NCBI GenBank assembly: GCA_020284085.1
Contig: JACEVL010000520.1
Span: 654,581 to 718,580, forward strand
Length of the DNA: 64,000 nucleotides
Origin: Aporrectodea caliginosa
Lineage: Eukaryota > Annelida > Clitellata > Crassiclitellata > Lumbricidae
Direction: 5' to 3'
Shown: positions 1-10,629 of the stretch, one piece after another
Position numbering within the stretch: position 1 is the first letter of the stretch
Layout of the letters: every line of letters starts with the position of its first letter
Program-made: the position numbers and the translations under genes
The notes under the pieces: model-generated
The model's input: only the letters and a program-made list of their open reading frames with translations
Databases searched by the model: none
What the model was told of the DNA's origin: nothing

Positions 1-103
1 CCCGAGTTGAGTAACTCCGACACTGGCCTACATGAAGTAATGCTAGTTCCAAGCCTAGAAAAGACGGAGGGAGACTCTAGACCTCTTTGTTATGACACCG
101 TTG
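1..103. repeat. Dispersed repeat fragment (CAGTCCCAAGCCTGGA family)
   Basis: Positions 26-77 resemble a motif seen several times in the window: a short lead-in, then a CAGTYCCAAGCCTGGA-like core followed by AAAGGAGGAGGGTGACG. Other copies lie near 800-860, 905-1010, 1310-1390, 2845-2890, 52400-52510, 53505-53560 and 53660-53760. Copies are too diverged to give ends. Probably a SINE or LINE 3' region; the class is not determined. Confidence 0.45.
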
Positions 104-171
104 GGCGCGGTGGTGTAGAGGTATATTCGGTGCCTTGCAGCCGGAGGTTTGCGGGTTCGAATCCACCTCAG
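104..171 (+). repeat. tRNA-derived SINE head, fragment
   Basis: This piece starts GGGCGCGGTGGTGTAG and carries an A-box-like GGTGGTGTAGAGG and a B-box GGTTCGAATCC at about 154-164, so it resembles an internal Pol III promoter. The same head occurs, reversed, at 27890-28002 and 58850-58956, where the full SINE continues. Here the match stops just after the B box. It is a truncated SINE and not a tRNA gene, because no acceptor or anticodon stem can be closed around it. Confidence 0.7.
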
Positions 172-780
172 TAAGAGAATTTATTGCAGGTTTAGGCAAT
201 TTGAACTTTCAATCTATGAGAGTTATTGCTATGTTTAAATTTCTTAAAGACATGCTAACGGTGGATAATAGTACACTAAATATGCTGTCATTGGCATTCA
301 GTTATGGACATGAGTATAATTATTAATTTATATGGCCAAAAAATTAATGGATGCATCGGATGGATGTAAGGGTAGAAGTTTAATTTTGTTTATTTTTTAA
401 TGTCAAAAAAGAAGGAAAAAAGGAAAAAAGAACAACCACCTGTCAGGTTTCATCGTTGCAACTTCCTGTCAGAAAAGAAACAAAGACAAGAAAAGAGAAA
501 GAATACTGATGAAAAACATTATTCGAAAATTAACTTTAATAGGCCTACGTCAAAAACTTTAAAGTCGTCAATATCCTAATCCAAGACGGAAAAAAGAGAA
601 AGAAAACTGATGAAAACACTACATGAAAATGAACTGAAATGCATCAAAAACTTTAGAGACGTCAACGGCCTTTGTTGCTAGAGGATGTCATTAAACATTG
701 GATAAATTAAATTAAGTTTTTGGCTAATATCCTTACAATGTACATGCAAGATATCGTTTACCACTCGAAACTAAAACTGA
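172..780. other. Gene-free A-rich stretch
   Basis: No coding exon is supported. A diverged tandem duplication is visible: 480-560 and 590-670 share the order AAAAGAGAAAGAA, ACTGATGAAAA, a short spacer, TCAAAAACTTTA, then GTCAA. The short open frame at 135-326 overlaps the SINE head and has no recognisable product. Confidence 0.4.
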
Positions 781-1400
781 AGGCAAAATAAATCCGCCAC
801 TACCCATAGTCCAGTTACCAGTCCAAAGCGTGGAGAAAAGAAGGAGTGTGACGTCTAATCATCTTAGACTCGCAAAACTGCAACTGACCGTCAAGGAACA
901 GTAATTCTGCCACTGCTCGATTTCCGGCAGTGCCAGTCCCAAGGTTGGATAAAGGAGGAGGGTGACGCTAATGATCTTTGTTATCACACAGCGTCATTAA
1001 ACTGAAACTACTACTACTACTATGAAGTAATTTTAAGGATGAGGAAGTGTCGATAAATTAAATTAATAAATAGATGTTGAACGTCATTAGACACCTTTAA
1101 AGCACTTTACATGGTGCAATAAATAGAAAATTTTTGACGGGAAGCTTGTTTCAATTCGGAAACATATTAAGTGTTGTCACATTACATAATAATTATATTT
1201 ATTACCTAAGGAAAACAAAGGCATTGGTAGCCGTAACATGCCATTAAATGGAATAATAACAAAAGTTATTACAAAATAATTCCATAACAATTGCATAATT
1301 ACATGGCTTTGACACTACCTCGGACACTGCACTATCCGCGGTAGTGCCAGCTCAAAGCCTGGAGAAAGGAGGAGGGTTGCAGTGTCGTTAACCAGCAAAT
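781..1400. repeat. Three degraded copies of a dispersed repeat
   Basis: Copies around 796-870, 905-1010 and 1310-1390 share CCAGT(T/C)C(C/A)AA(A/G)G(C/T)(G/C/T)TGGA followed by an AAGGAGGAGGGTG-type purine run. The middle copy is followed by CACAGCGTCATTAAAC. Its reverse complement, GTTTAACGACGCTGTGTCAT, is at 2816-2835, and a close variant is at 52400-52420. No coding sequence is supported between copies. Confidence 0.45.
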
Positions 1401-1720
1401 AACCAAACCAAGATGACGTCAACACGGCCTCTACTGCCGTAACATGTTATTAAACCGTAGGATTCCTTTTGTTACACGGACATAATGAGGAGCGTTCGAC
1501 AGCTTTAAGATGTGTAATGGATGTTGAATGTAATGGACCAATACAATGGAAAGAAAAATTTAACGATGTCCCTATGCACCTGAAACATGCTTGCAAATTA
1601 CGATAGAAATTCAGTATAAACTAAGCGAAGACTCACTTTGCACATAAGTAACGTTAAACACCAAAGATCTCCATAATTGCTAAGCTTTGCTTAGACACCT
1701 TTAAATCGATTCTCTCCGAT
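1401..1720. other. Gene-free stretch
   Basis: AT-rich with no supported exon, RNA gene or clear repeat boundary. It lies just downstream, in minus-strand terms, of the LINE endonuclease remnant and may be decayed LINE sequence. Confidence 0.3.
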
Positions 1721-2262
1721 TCAATATATTTCCCATTTTCTTTCAAATGGTACCTTTCTTACCAAAGCGTCTTCGTTAATTACTATATTAGATAAAAAGT
1801 GATCAGAACCAATATTATTGTTACTAACACTATGTTTGCAAGTTAATGCTAATTCTGTAGTTACTATTGCAAGATCTATAACTGAGAGATTTTTAAAATT
1901 TACAGGTGGTGTACACACTTGTGGGTTGTCCTGTATTTAGTACAGTTAACTGCTTTTCAATAAGAATTTCCTCAAGAATTTTACCCCTTTCATTTACAGT
2001 TGTACATCCCCAGCTGTGATTATTAGCATTGAAATCTCCAATTATTAAAGATCTTTTAGAAGGGAACATTTTTTCCTGTTGCGTTTATAGAATTTATTAG
2101 TTGGTGAAATATAAGTGTTTAAAATATCCAGATAACCAGTCTCAGTTTTAATTTTTATACCTTGAATTTCAATATTCTCAATTACATCTAAGTTCCAAAT
2201 AGTGAAATTAATTCCTTTTCTAATAAGGATGGCCAGCCCACCTGAAGTGTTGGTAGACAGTA
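1721..2262 (-). pseudogene. LINE endonuclease domain remnant
   Basis: Minus-strand translation gives pieces of an apurinic-type (exonuclease-endonuclease-phosphatase) endonuclease of a non-LTR retrotransposon. First comes GGLAILIRKGINF (about 2220-2190), then GDFNANNHSWGC (about 2040-2005). After a frameshift near 1915 comes a segment ending in SDHFLSNI (about 1805-1780). The GDFN and SDH motifs are the conserved catalytic-core blocks of this family, whose role is to nick the target for reverse transcription. The order is correct but at least one frameshift and a stop break it, and no RT follows on the same side. The spacing resembles I/Jockey-type elements, but the clade call is tentative. 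Confidence 0.7.
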
Positions 2263-3320
2263 TCTCCGTGTTTTATTAGCCCACGTGACGATTAAACGAT
2301 TTTGCGGTATACATAGTATGGGATTAACGCGAAATAAAGGTGTGTAATGCAAACTCCGTATTAACCTTTGTTTAGTGACATCTTGTGACTGTGAAACAGG
2401 ATTTCGTCGAGCTTTGCTTGCATTCTCATTTTAAATCTTCCCACCGCCAGTAGGCCTATTAGGTTCTGTTTAACAACGCTGTTGTGAGTGTAGGACTAGC
2501 TCAAGGTCCTTACACAGCAACTGTCTTATAAAGAAATGCTCCAACCCGCACGCTCCGCTCTTGTCAGTGGGCTACCATGTTCAACTGTTGTAGCAGTGGT
2601 AGTAGTATCAATAATAATAGTGGTAGCAGTAGCAGTTGTATCATTTATTAAGCGCTATACTATCCAATGACGAAGCATCGATCGATGACGCTGATTAGTA
2701 TGTATGTGAAGGACTTGCAGAATGTCCCTTCACCTGGCTTTACCTGTCTGTCACAGTCTATTACTACATTATACTCGAATTAGATATTATATCCTTATGC
2801 AGAGGTAGTTTCTGTTTAACGACGCTGTGTCATGACGGGAGATAATTTGTTTCGCCCTTCTCCTATTCCCGTCTTGGGACTGGCATCACCCTGTTGGTAG
2901 ACAGTATCTCCGTGTTTTATCACCAGCTTGTGTTCGCCGAGGGCCGATGACGTCGACCTTATTCAACAGATGAGTTTACACATCTCAAGCGATTATAAGT
3001 GACGGCTGATTTTTAAGCGTCGGAAAACACCGTGCTAAAGGTGTCAAACATTCGTTATCTGTTATTATGTGATTCGTTGTTTAGCGACATCTTCTGGCCG
3101 TTGAGTGCTGTTATCGTCGATCTCACACTACGAGAAGTGTACACATTATATTCTAGTGATTATAATATTCGGCTGAATTTATAGCGTCTTAGAATCCGTG
3201 TTAAAGGTTTATAATACGAGCACCATACTATATGTATATTTAGCTGAATCCCATGGCTGCTTACATCGACCTCTCATGCAATGTATTCTAATTAGATAAT
3301 TAAATTTTCATCGGTAAGGT
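2263..3320. repeat. Mosaic of short dispersed repeats
   Basis: GTTGGTAGACAGTATCTCCG followed by TGTTTTAT occurs at 2251-2278 and again at 2893-2920. Both copies are followed about 100-200 bases later by TTTAG(T/C)GACATCTT, so two diverged copies of one longer repeat are present. The SINE core AAGGACTTGC...GGTCC...CTACACAG is also present in degraded form at about 2491-2530 and 2706-2733. An ACT/GTA-rich tract sits near 2590-2640. No gene is supported. Confidence 0.4.
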
Positions 3321-3323
3321 AGT

Positions 3324-3442
3324 TTCTGCGTGAAGGACTTGTAAAAGGTCCCTACACAGTATCTGTCTAAAGGGTGGAGGATCGAACCCGTACCCTCAGC
3401 AATACAAGGCAAGCGCTCTAACCATTCGGCTACCCTGTCCCT
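3324..3442 (-). repeat. tRNA-derived SINE, second head type
   Basis: Read on the minus strand from 3442, the sequence has a tRNA-like head with GGTAGCCGAATGGTTAGAGC (A box) and GGGTTCGATCC (B box, about 3378-3368). The core TGTGTAGGGACC...AAGTCCTTCA follows at 3358-3331. The same core follows a different tRNA-like head in the dimeric SINEs at 27.9 and 58.9 kb. The acceptor-like ends can partly pair, but the anticodon arm cannot be folded well, so a SINE is more likely than a functional tRNA. Confidence 0.6.
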
Positions 3443-3539
3443 CTGATGAGCTCAACTGCGGATGCACTTTTTAACTTACTTGCTTTCTATATTATTTAGG
3501 CCTTGTGTGTAAGAGTAGCATAGGTCGATGACGCTGAGA

Positions 3540-3580
3540 AATTTTAATGAAGGACTTGGCAAGGTACCTACACAATAATC
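3540..3580 (-). repeat. Isolated SINE core copy
   Basis: TGAAGGACTTGGCAAGGTAC followed by CTACACAATAATCGTCTTTTA repeats the core and tail of the 3324-3442 element without a tRNA-like head. Confidence 0.45.
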
Positions 3581-3689
3581 GTCTTTTAGAATAATTTATT
3601 GAGACGTCGGCTTTTCTCAATTATAGTGCTACATTTATTTGTAACTACCGAGACATTTGCAGTTCTAACTGTATACTTGTTTCCGGTAG

Positions 3690-3865
3690 TTTCTGTCCAA
3701 TTCTTACACAGAACGACGCAACCAAGTCTCTGGAACGATCTCACCTCTATACGTCTCTGGGACGATGTCCCTTCTGAATTCCGCAAGTGTTCGGTTCCTC
3801 CATCATTATTAGTGGAGGAATTATAGGAAATTCGACTCACCAAATTAGAAGGAAGTGGAGACTTG
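3690..3865 (+). pseudogene. Possible LINE ORF2 C-terminal fragment
   Basis: Plus-strand translation contains LWNDL and then LWDDVPSEFRKCSVPPSLL. That is the spacing seen at the extreme C-terminus of CR1/L2-like ORF2 proteins (LWN-x-LP, then a basic/hydrophobic stretch). A short internal duplication separates the two LW blocks. The match is short and the frame closes quickly, so the call is weak. Confidence 0.35.
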
Positions 3866-3869
3866 GCAC

Positions 3870-4260
3870 AGTTGTTAAGTAAGCCCCATTGATGAAAATA
3901 TCAAAAGTCCCCATAAATCCATGCTGTGCTCAAGCCGCCATCTTGGAAAATGGCGGCCTAAATGCGGTTTTTCGGCTGTAACTTCAGAATCGTCACAGCT
4001 ATAAAAAAACGCAAAAAGGCAAAAATAATCATCATTAAACGGTAAAGAAGTTTTGCATTTAACTTTTGTTTGTAGGATGTAAAATAAAAAAGTTACACAG
4101 GATTAAGTAATTATAATTATGTATTTGAATGCAACAAAGTGGAAATGCGCTCCTAATGGTGATTTAAGATCAAATTCATATCAGTGTCTGTGTTAGGCTG
4201 ATATAGTTCTCAGAGTCTTCTAGTGACATCTGAACTAGGGAAACATGTTTCTTTAACTCC
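3870..4260. other. Gene-free stretch
   Basis: Contains a short inverted CGCCATCTTGGAAAATGGCG at about 3939-3958, a motif common in MITE-like repeats of this window (compare 23.4-23.8 kb and 40.4-40.8 kb). No exon is supported. Confidence 0.35.
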
Positions 4261-4263
4261 GAA

Positions 4264-5532
4264 ACTACTTTGGCGGAGTTTATCAGGGGCTAGGGGGGGG
4301 GGCTAAGCCCCCCCATGAACCCACATACTTTTTCTTCGCTGCATGGCTTTTCTGAACATTGAATGTAATCTGACGGCTGCTTTAGTCCCTGAAGACCTGG
4401 TTCTCATGTATGCAAACATTGAACTCGACGCTTGCAGCTGCATTAGCTTAGTCGCCTAGTCTCAGTCTTCGATGTACGGCCATTATGTATTTTTAAGCTG
4501 TAAAATCCGTCTTCTCACCAGAAGGCCGAAATTAGTACCAAGTATGCTTAAAATACGTTTGGCGGCTGGGGCTTCGCCCAAGACCCCGACTGAGAGGCTC
4601 AAATCGTCCTAAAACCCCCTCCATTTTAAAGGGGGCCGCTTTGCGGGAGTAGGGGAGGTGAAGCATAGCCGCAACCACCCTATGGGACCTGTGGGACGCG
4701 TCCCCCAACTTTCGAACAGGTTGGGACGGTCCCCTCGAACTTTCGAAACTTTTAAGGTAAACAAGAGCGCAAAATGCACTCCATTTGGTATCAAATGCTC
4801 AAAAATGCGTCAAACCCCGGTGGGAGAGCTTATACGACGCTCCCTCGTACCTCTGGTCGTTATAGGAGCTTCTTGCCTTCTGCAATTGCGGCTGTGCGCC
4901 TTCCGCCTTCGCAGTTCCACCACTCGGAAGTTCTAGTAGGTCCCTCCCCCAATAAATCGCTGGCCCTGCTGCCAATAAAATAAAGGGTCAGGCTAAAACC
5001 GCCAACTTCAAGTCTATCAGAATTCAGTGCAGAATGGTGCTGTATAATTTCACTCTAAAACTTTACTTTTCTGGCTTGTTAAACATTTGACAAAGGCTCG
5101 CGGTAGAAGCCTAGGAGGACATTTCAGTTTTAAATGCTGCGACTGAGAGTGGTGTTCTTCTAAAACTTAAAATTTCAGTTTATTTATATAGGCCTAATAA
5201 AGTCATATTTTTTCACATATCTACATAATTTAGGTACTTTTATATCGAAATCATTGGTGACAAATTTGAGGTAAATTAGAGCCCAAAATGTACTCCATTT
5301 GGTATCAAATGCTCAAAATTGCGTCGGCGATGGGGAGCTTACGACGCTCCCCCATACCCCCTAGTCGTTTTGGGCTTCTTGCCTTCGGCAATCGCAGCTT
5401 CGTGCCTTCGGCGCTCGCAATTCTTCCACTCAGACATTCTAGTAGGTCCCCCAACTTCTGGACCGTGGTTGCGCCCCTGAGGTGAAGGTATGCTTTAGCC
5501 CCCCCATGAACTAAAACCAAACTCCGCTTATG
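4264..5532. repeat. C/G-rich repeat element with internal duplication
   Basis: The ends are inverted: GGCGGAGTTT...GGGGGGGG at about 4272-4302 and CCCCCCC...AAACTCCGCTT at about 5500-5529. Inside, about 200 bases are duplicated with divergence (4755-4960 and 5268-5475). Both copies contain CACTCCATTTGGTATCAAAT or a one-base variant, GCTTCTTGCCTTC(T/G)GCAAT and TTCTAGTAGGTCCC. Short open frames here are chance frames in repeat DNA. Class unknown; it could be a non-autonomous DNA element. Confidence 0.5.
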
Positions 5533-5659
5533 CATAGGCCCTATATATGTCTATAGGATACCTATTGCATTTTTAAAATGCACTCCATTCAGGCCTAGAA
5601 CTTGATCATTAAATCTGCCAATATTTAATCTTGATGCATCAGTGGAGTAGATAGGCCTT

Positions 5660-5790
5660 ACGTCGTCGTCGTCATCATCACTATCACCACCACCACCACC
5701 ACCACCACCAACACCATCATCATCATCATTATCATCATTATCATCATCATCATCATAATCATCATTATAACCATAACCATAACCATAAAT
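5660..5790. repeat. CAC/CAT microsatellite
   Basis: Imperfect trinucleotide run: CGTCGTCGTC, then (CAC)n, then (CAT)n with ATT interruptions, and a CATAAC hexamer tail at about 5770-5788. It produces a poly-Asp/Gly pseudo-frame on the minus strand that should not be annotated as a protein. Confidence 0.9.
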
Positions 5791-5969
5791 TTTATTGTTT
5801 TCAACAGAAGCAAAGCATACAATCGTCATAATTACAATAGTAAGAAAACAATGGGGATAGAGAACCCTAAAGGGAACAAGTCCCGACTAGTAGGGTCACC
5901 CTTACATCAATGTTGTACTCGAGTGGCAGACCGAATAATTAGTTAGTTCTGCTATTTTTTAATCCTTAA

Positions 5970-8860
5970 CAAATCTTAACTAGTTAACTAGCACGCACAA
6001 TTTTACTTGAACATACATTGGCAATCAAATAGGCACGCAATCTACGTTTGAAAAGGTGAAAACTAGTTAGGTACCGTATGTCGTTGGGGATACTGTTCCA
6101 GGTTTTAGGGCCGGCACTTTTAATTGAGAACATACGGGTGTTAGTGCGGGAGTATATGGGTCTATAATTGGCTGAAGAACGTACAGGATTGAGAAGTAGT
6201 TTTGAAGTAATTGTTAAATGATGAAGGCAGTTGATTGTTTGTATATTTGTGCATAAATTCACTAGTTTGCTGAATAGTTATTTGCTCAAGTTTTAAGATG
6301 TGTGTGTCTTGGAATGCTAGGTCCGTAGGAAGATGGGTAGAAGAGTGCCGAGCTTGGTTGACAATAATGCGGAGAGCTCTATTTTGGAGGACAATTAATC
6401 TTTTTAATCTTGCTGGGTAATTAGAAGCCCATATCATATTACAATAAAATATGGATGTATAATCGAATAGTATAAGCTTATTCGTATATGAGTGGGAAGT
6501 AAGTAGGCAACTCTGGATAGTATACCTATACTTTTAGCAATTTTTGAAGAGATATTCTCAATGTGGTCGTTCCATGTTAGGTGTTGATCTACAAAGACGC
6601 CAAGAAATTTAACAGAAGTTGCCTGTGGTATAGGAATATCATTTAATGTGATGGTTTCTTTTGGTAAAATTACCTTTTTTCGATTAGAACAAAATAGAAC
6701 ATAGTTTGTCTTTTTTATATTAAGAGATAATTTATTTATTCTAACCCAGTCATGTACTTTTTCAAGTTCTTGGTTCATTAATTGGAACAACTTGTCCAGC
6801 GATTTGTGTGAAGCGAAAATATTTGTATCGTCTGCAAATAGCAAGAAGTGCAAACGTGAGGAAGCATTTGGCAGATCATTAATAAATAACAGAAAGAGGA
6901 GAGGGCCAAGAATCGATCCATGGGGAACACCATATTTATTAATTTTAATTTGGACAATGAGTTGTTGCACAGGACCTGTTGGTATCTGTTACTTAGATAG
7001 CTTTGAAACCAGTCTATTGCCTTACCACGTATACCTATGTTTGCAAGCTTAGCAAGTAATATTTTATGATCTACAGTATCAAAGGCCTTGCTAATGTCAA
7101 TAAAGACCCCTAGTAAATATTCATTGTTGTCAATGGCAGCCGATATATTGTCTTGAACATTGAGTAGTGACATCATGGTTGAGTGTCCAGGTTGGAATCC
7201 ATGTTGGGATTCATAAATGATGTGCTTTTTACTTATATAGTCATACAGGCGACAGTACATTACTTTTTCAAGTAGTTTAGAGAAATATGGTAGGATAGAT
7301 ATCGGTCTGTAATTGGCAACGTCCTCACGTCGGCCCTGTTTGAAAATTGGAGTAACTTTAGCTATCTTTAACGCTGATGGGACAATTACAGTTTCCAAGG
7401 AGCAGTTGATAATAGTCGATAAAGGAGCAGCAATGTGGTCAAGAACCGGGTTAACTAGACTAGGGTTAATGTCATCAGGTCCCGAACTATGAGTAATTTT
7501 CAGTGTGTGACTTAATGCTATTATTTCAGCCGGTGTTGTTGGAAGAAGGGCAAATGAGTTTATACTTGCAGGGTTAAGGTATGAATTAATTGGCTTATCA
7601 GAAAGAGGTATTTTGTCTACGAGTTCTTGAGCTATACAAGTGAAATAGGTATTAAATCTTTCAGCAATCTGATCTCCATCAGTTATTTTAGTATCGTTTG
7701 ATATTAAGCAGTTTATCAATTTATCAGGAGTTTTATCGTTTATTATTGTCTTAATAGTCTGCCAGGTTTGTTTAAGGTTGTTACTACACTTAAGAAATTC
7801 TAGTTCGTAGTAAGTTTTCTCAATTTTATTCCTAAGTGTTTTAAACTTATTCCTATATGCTGTAAACCTGTTCTTGTTTTCTACTGTACGAGTTTTAATA
7901 AATTGTTTTTATAATTTCAATTTAGTCCTACATGATTTCAAAAAGCCAGGTGTCATCCAGGGTTTTTTATAAGTCTTAGAAGGTTTAGATTTTACAAGTT
8001 TTAGTGGAAAGGCAGTGTCATAGCAGATTTTAAACATGGAAAAAAATTATTGTAAGCGGTATCAGGGTCGGTATTGGTGTCCTGGTCCACAATGCAGGAC
8101 CAATCAGTTTGGGCCAATAACATGCTGAAGTGTTGTTTAGATGCATCATCAATATTTCGAGTGAGCCTAGTGATGGGATCCCTGTTAACCTTAGGTTTGA
8201 GTTCAACCCAAGCCATGATTGGAAGATGATCTGATATATCATCAATGATTATTACAGAGTCAATGATTTTAGTAGTTCTATTAGAGAATATGTTATCTAT
8301 TAGAGTTGCAGTTGTTGTAGTGACTCGTGTTGGTTGGGTGATTACTGGTAAAAAGTGATGTGAAGTCATTATGTCCATAAAATTGCTTGTTAGTGTGTGG
8401 TTATTAGTTTTTAACAAGTCTATGTTGAAGTCACCCAATATATAAGTATCCTTATCTTTGAGTGATAGGTAACACAATAGTTGACTACATTCATTATTGA
8501 ATTCCTCTACGTCTAGTCCTGGAGGTCTGTAAATTACCCCTGTTGTAAAGTAAGAGCCATTAGTCTGGGGGAAACGAAGGAATAGGGATTCATAAGCATA
8601 GTGTGAGAGGGCTTCAGTCAGTGCATTATTTCTATCATAATTTATCTGTTTCTTTATGAAAAAGCCCAAACCTCCGCCTCCACCTTCCTTTCTGCATTGG
8701 AATTCAAAATTATAGCCTGGGATATGAGTTGCCTTAGCGTTTGTTTCATCAAGCCAAGTTTCGGTCACTGCTAAAATGTCTACGGATAATTGTATTAGCA
8801 AATTCTCAATTGACAGGAGTTTAGCAGCTATGCTACGACAATTAATGTGCATTAGGCAAA
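5970..8860 (-). pseudogene. LINE (CR1/Jockey-like) ORF2, frameshifted
   Basis: A nearly full ORF2 of a non-LTR retrotransposon on the minus strand. The endonuclease occupies about 8852-8001, beginning MHINCRS with VTETWLDE, GDFNIDLL and SDHLPI in order. A linker follows, then reverse transcriptase at about 7830-6440 with NYRPISILPYFSKLLEK, QHGFQPGHST, FIDISKAFDTVDH, GSILGPLLF and the catalytic LLFADDTN. The C-terminal part (about 6437-5984) ends in the KTWNSIP and FKRRLRAYL blocks. Frameshifts near 8010, 6930, 6470 and 6220 break it. The 283- and 313-codon open stretches suggest fairly recent decay. Its role was target-primed reverse transcription. Clade assignment is by motif memory only. 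Confidence 0.85.
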
Positions 8861-8899
8861 GAAGTTGTTTATTAGGTGAACACAGTGCCTCTATGGAAG

Positions 8900-9642
8900 T
8901 AGGAGTTGAACTGACCGAGTATCTGGTTGATTGTCGCCTCCTTGCTCGGTTTAAGTCTGCGTATAGGCTAAAGGCGTGGCCACTCTAACGAGACAGCGCT
9001 TCTTCCTAGTGTTCTCCGATAAGGTCGATGCCATTGATTCAGGCCAACTGGCGATTCTATCGTAATGGTATGCTGGCAGCATTGGACGCAGTCGACCATT
9101 AATTCACCAACTGTCGCACTCGCTTGGAACCAAGGATGGGTTCAAGTCGATCGGCTTGAATCCAACTTAAAAGGGCAAACACAATCTGTCCATTTTGCAG
9201 AGGAGGAGACTGTGAATGTGTTGATCCACAAGGATCAGTGCTTGGCTTTCTCCTCTTTGTACTATATACAGGGATGTGTAGAGAATCATAGAAGCGCGCG
9301 GTCCCCCTCCACCACTGCTATGCGGACGATACACAGCTTTATATCTTCTGTGGATGATCACAGGTCGCTGAACTGAAACAGAGTGCTGCTGTGCATCGAG
9401 CGCATATCAGAGTGGATGACGTCTAACCGTCTCAAACTCAATCCATTCAAGTCCGAGTTCTTATGGCGCACCACCCTCTGGCGTCGTCACTTGACGCCAG
9501 TACCTTTGCCCCTAGTGATGCAGAAGTTCGACCAGCTGAAACCATCCGCAACATTGGAGTCCACTTTGACTGCTGTAGCACCATGACCGCCTATGTAAGT
9601 CTAAACCATCCACAGATTCATTCCAACCTCAACCGCCGTCAT
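8900..9642 (+). pseudogene. Decayed L2/CR1-type reverse transcriptase
   Basis: In successive frames the plus strand gives remnants of an RT. They are DAIDSGQLAILS (about 9030-9062), ALDAVDH (about 9080-9100), a GSVLG-like block distorted near 9230-9250, HCYADDTQLYI at about 9313-9345 (the catalytic YADD), and ISEWMTSNRLKLN (about 9405-9442). Many frameshifts and stops are present. The element is truncated on the right at about 9640, exactly where the virion-type genes begin, so it has replaced the 5' end of the first viral gene or the virus was broken before this LINE landed. Confidence 0.75.
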
Positions 9643-10060
9643 CTTGGTCAACAGCTTCGTAGCTTATGTGAATATTACAAAAGAAACGCCTTACCGTGTA
9701 AACATGGCTGCATCCACAATAAGGTCTATGCTAGGCTTTAAACCTAAAACTCTACTATCTGGCTATCATGAGGGAGATAACCCAGTTGATATTCTCAAGG
9801 TAAACACCATTCTCGTCAACTGCGATATCATCTCTGGTTCATACCGCAATGGTAGCCAGACACCAGCAGTCTATAGTTTCTTTCCGGATGTTTCGCCTGG
9901 CTATAAGATAGTAGAATCGCCGAATAACCTGGTATACCTGCCTGTGGCGCCAGCTGGTGATATACAGCGCATGAGAGTGTGGTTGACAGACTAGAACGGT
10001 GAACAATTAAACCTCCGTGGTGAAACGGTAACTATAAGATTTCATATACGAGGTGTATAA
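9643..10060 (+). pseudogene. Minor-capsid/penton-like protein, C-terminal part
   Basis: An open frame runs from inside the LINE junction through 9994 and then, after one in-frame TAG (9992-9994), on to a stop at about 10060. The last part has the pattern RMRVWLTD, stop, NGEQLNLRGE, VTIRFHIR. A short C-terminal block of this kind (W-L-x-D-x-x-G-x-x-x-x-LRGE) is, from memory, found beside capsid genes of Polinton/adintovirus-like elements in invertebrate genomes. The upstream half contains YKIVESPNNLVYLPV. The N-terminus is missing because LINE sequence precedes it. The TAG replaces what is usually Gln or another residue one substitution away, so this is a dead copy. The structural role (a single-jelly-roll penton or minor capsid protein) is inferred from gene order. 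Confidence 0.5.
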
Positions 10061-10075
10061 CTATAAGATTAAGGC

Positions 10076-10537
10076 ATGTTTGTCTTCGGGGTTAGATCGA
10101 AACGGCGTCGGGTTATGGGTGGTGGGCTTTTCGACTGGATACCCAAAATCGTCAGCGCTTTTGGCAAGGTTGGTAGTTTTATCTCAAGAAATAAGGACAC
10201 AATCACAAATGTTGCAAATGTGGCTGGTAGTGTGGCTAAGGCTGGTGCGACAACCGCATCTGCAGTCAGGAATATTGTTGATGCAGTAAAGACAAGACGC
10301 GCTGCCGCTGCACAATCTGTACAATCTTCTGCACAACCCGCCGCGGCTGTACAACCCGCTGCGGCCCTTCCTATACCTCTTGAAAAGGCACTCAGCGAAA
10401 AGAGCATCGAATTTTTAAAGCAACTTGCAGCCAATCAACCGGCTTCCGATATAAATAACGTCATTGCTGGGTCTGGTTTCAAAACTCTACAAGCGGTAAA
10501 TCGCCGAAGAAAGGGCTTGTTTTTGGGTAGAAATTAA
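10076..10537 (+). CDS. Small virion-type protein with GLFLG C-terminus
   Basis: 153 codons from the first ATG; a second in-frame ATG at 10115 (MGGGLFDWIPKI) is the more likely start. It follows a glycine run and matches the N-termini of small internal capsid proteins that begin with a short amphipathic GLFDW-type helix. Residues after that alternate Ala/Val and Asn, then come the basic KTRRAAAAQ, a QPAAAVQPAAALP low-complexity stretch, and an ending in RRRKGLFLGRN. The ending shares the G-L-[FY]-L-G-[RK] motif with the protein encoded at 12023-12638. The likely role is an internal or membrane-active virion protein comparable in position to adenovirus pVI; this is inference. The frame is intact. 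Three direct repeats of GGTAGAAATTA(A/G)T overlap the stop and follow it (10526-10580). Confidence 0.55.
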   Translation: MFVFGVRSKRRRVMGGGLFDWIPKIVSAFGKVGSFISRNKDTITNVANVAGSVAKAGATTASAVRNIVDAVKTRRAAAAQSVQSSAQPAAAVQPAAALPIPLEKALSEKSIEFLKQLAANQPASDINNVIAGSGFKTLQAVNRRRKGLFLGRN

Positions 10538-10629
10538 TTCATTTTGCTGGTAGAAATTAATTTGCTTGGTAGAAATTAGTTGTCTCAACAATTAAAGTCT
10601 AAAACTTACCAATAGTTAATAGTATTATA
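10526..10629 (+). promoter_or_regulatory. AT-rich spacer with triple direct repeat
   Basis: Between the small virion protein and the capsid-like gene, GGTAGAAATTAATT or GGTAGAAATTAGTT occurs three times at about 20-base spacing (10526, 10549, 10568). It is followed by an AT-rich run ending TAATAGTATTATA directly before the ATG at 10630. The last block could serve as a TATA-like promoter for the capsid gene. This is suggested only by position and composition. Confidence 0.35.

Noticed and set aside
104..171. tRNA gene
   Set aside because: Has A- and B-box-like sequences, but no closable acceptor and anticodon stems, and matches the SINE head found elsewhere.
3363..3442. Functional tRNA on the minus strand
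   Set aside because: Acceptor-like ends pair partly, but the anticodon arm does not fold and the SINE core follows directly.
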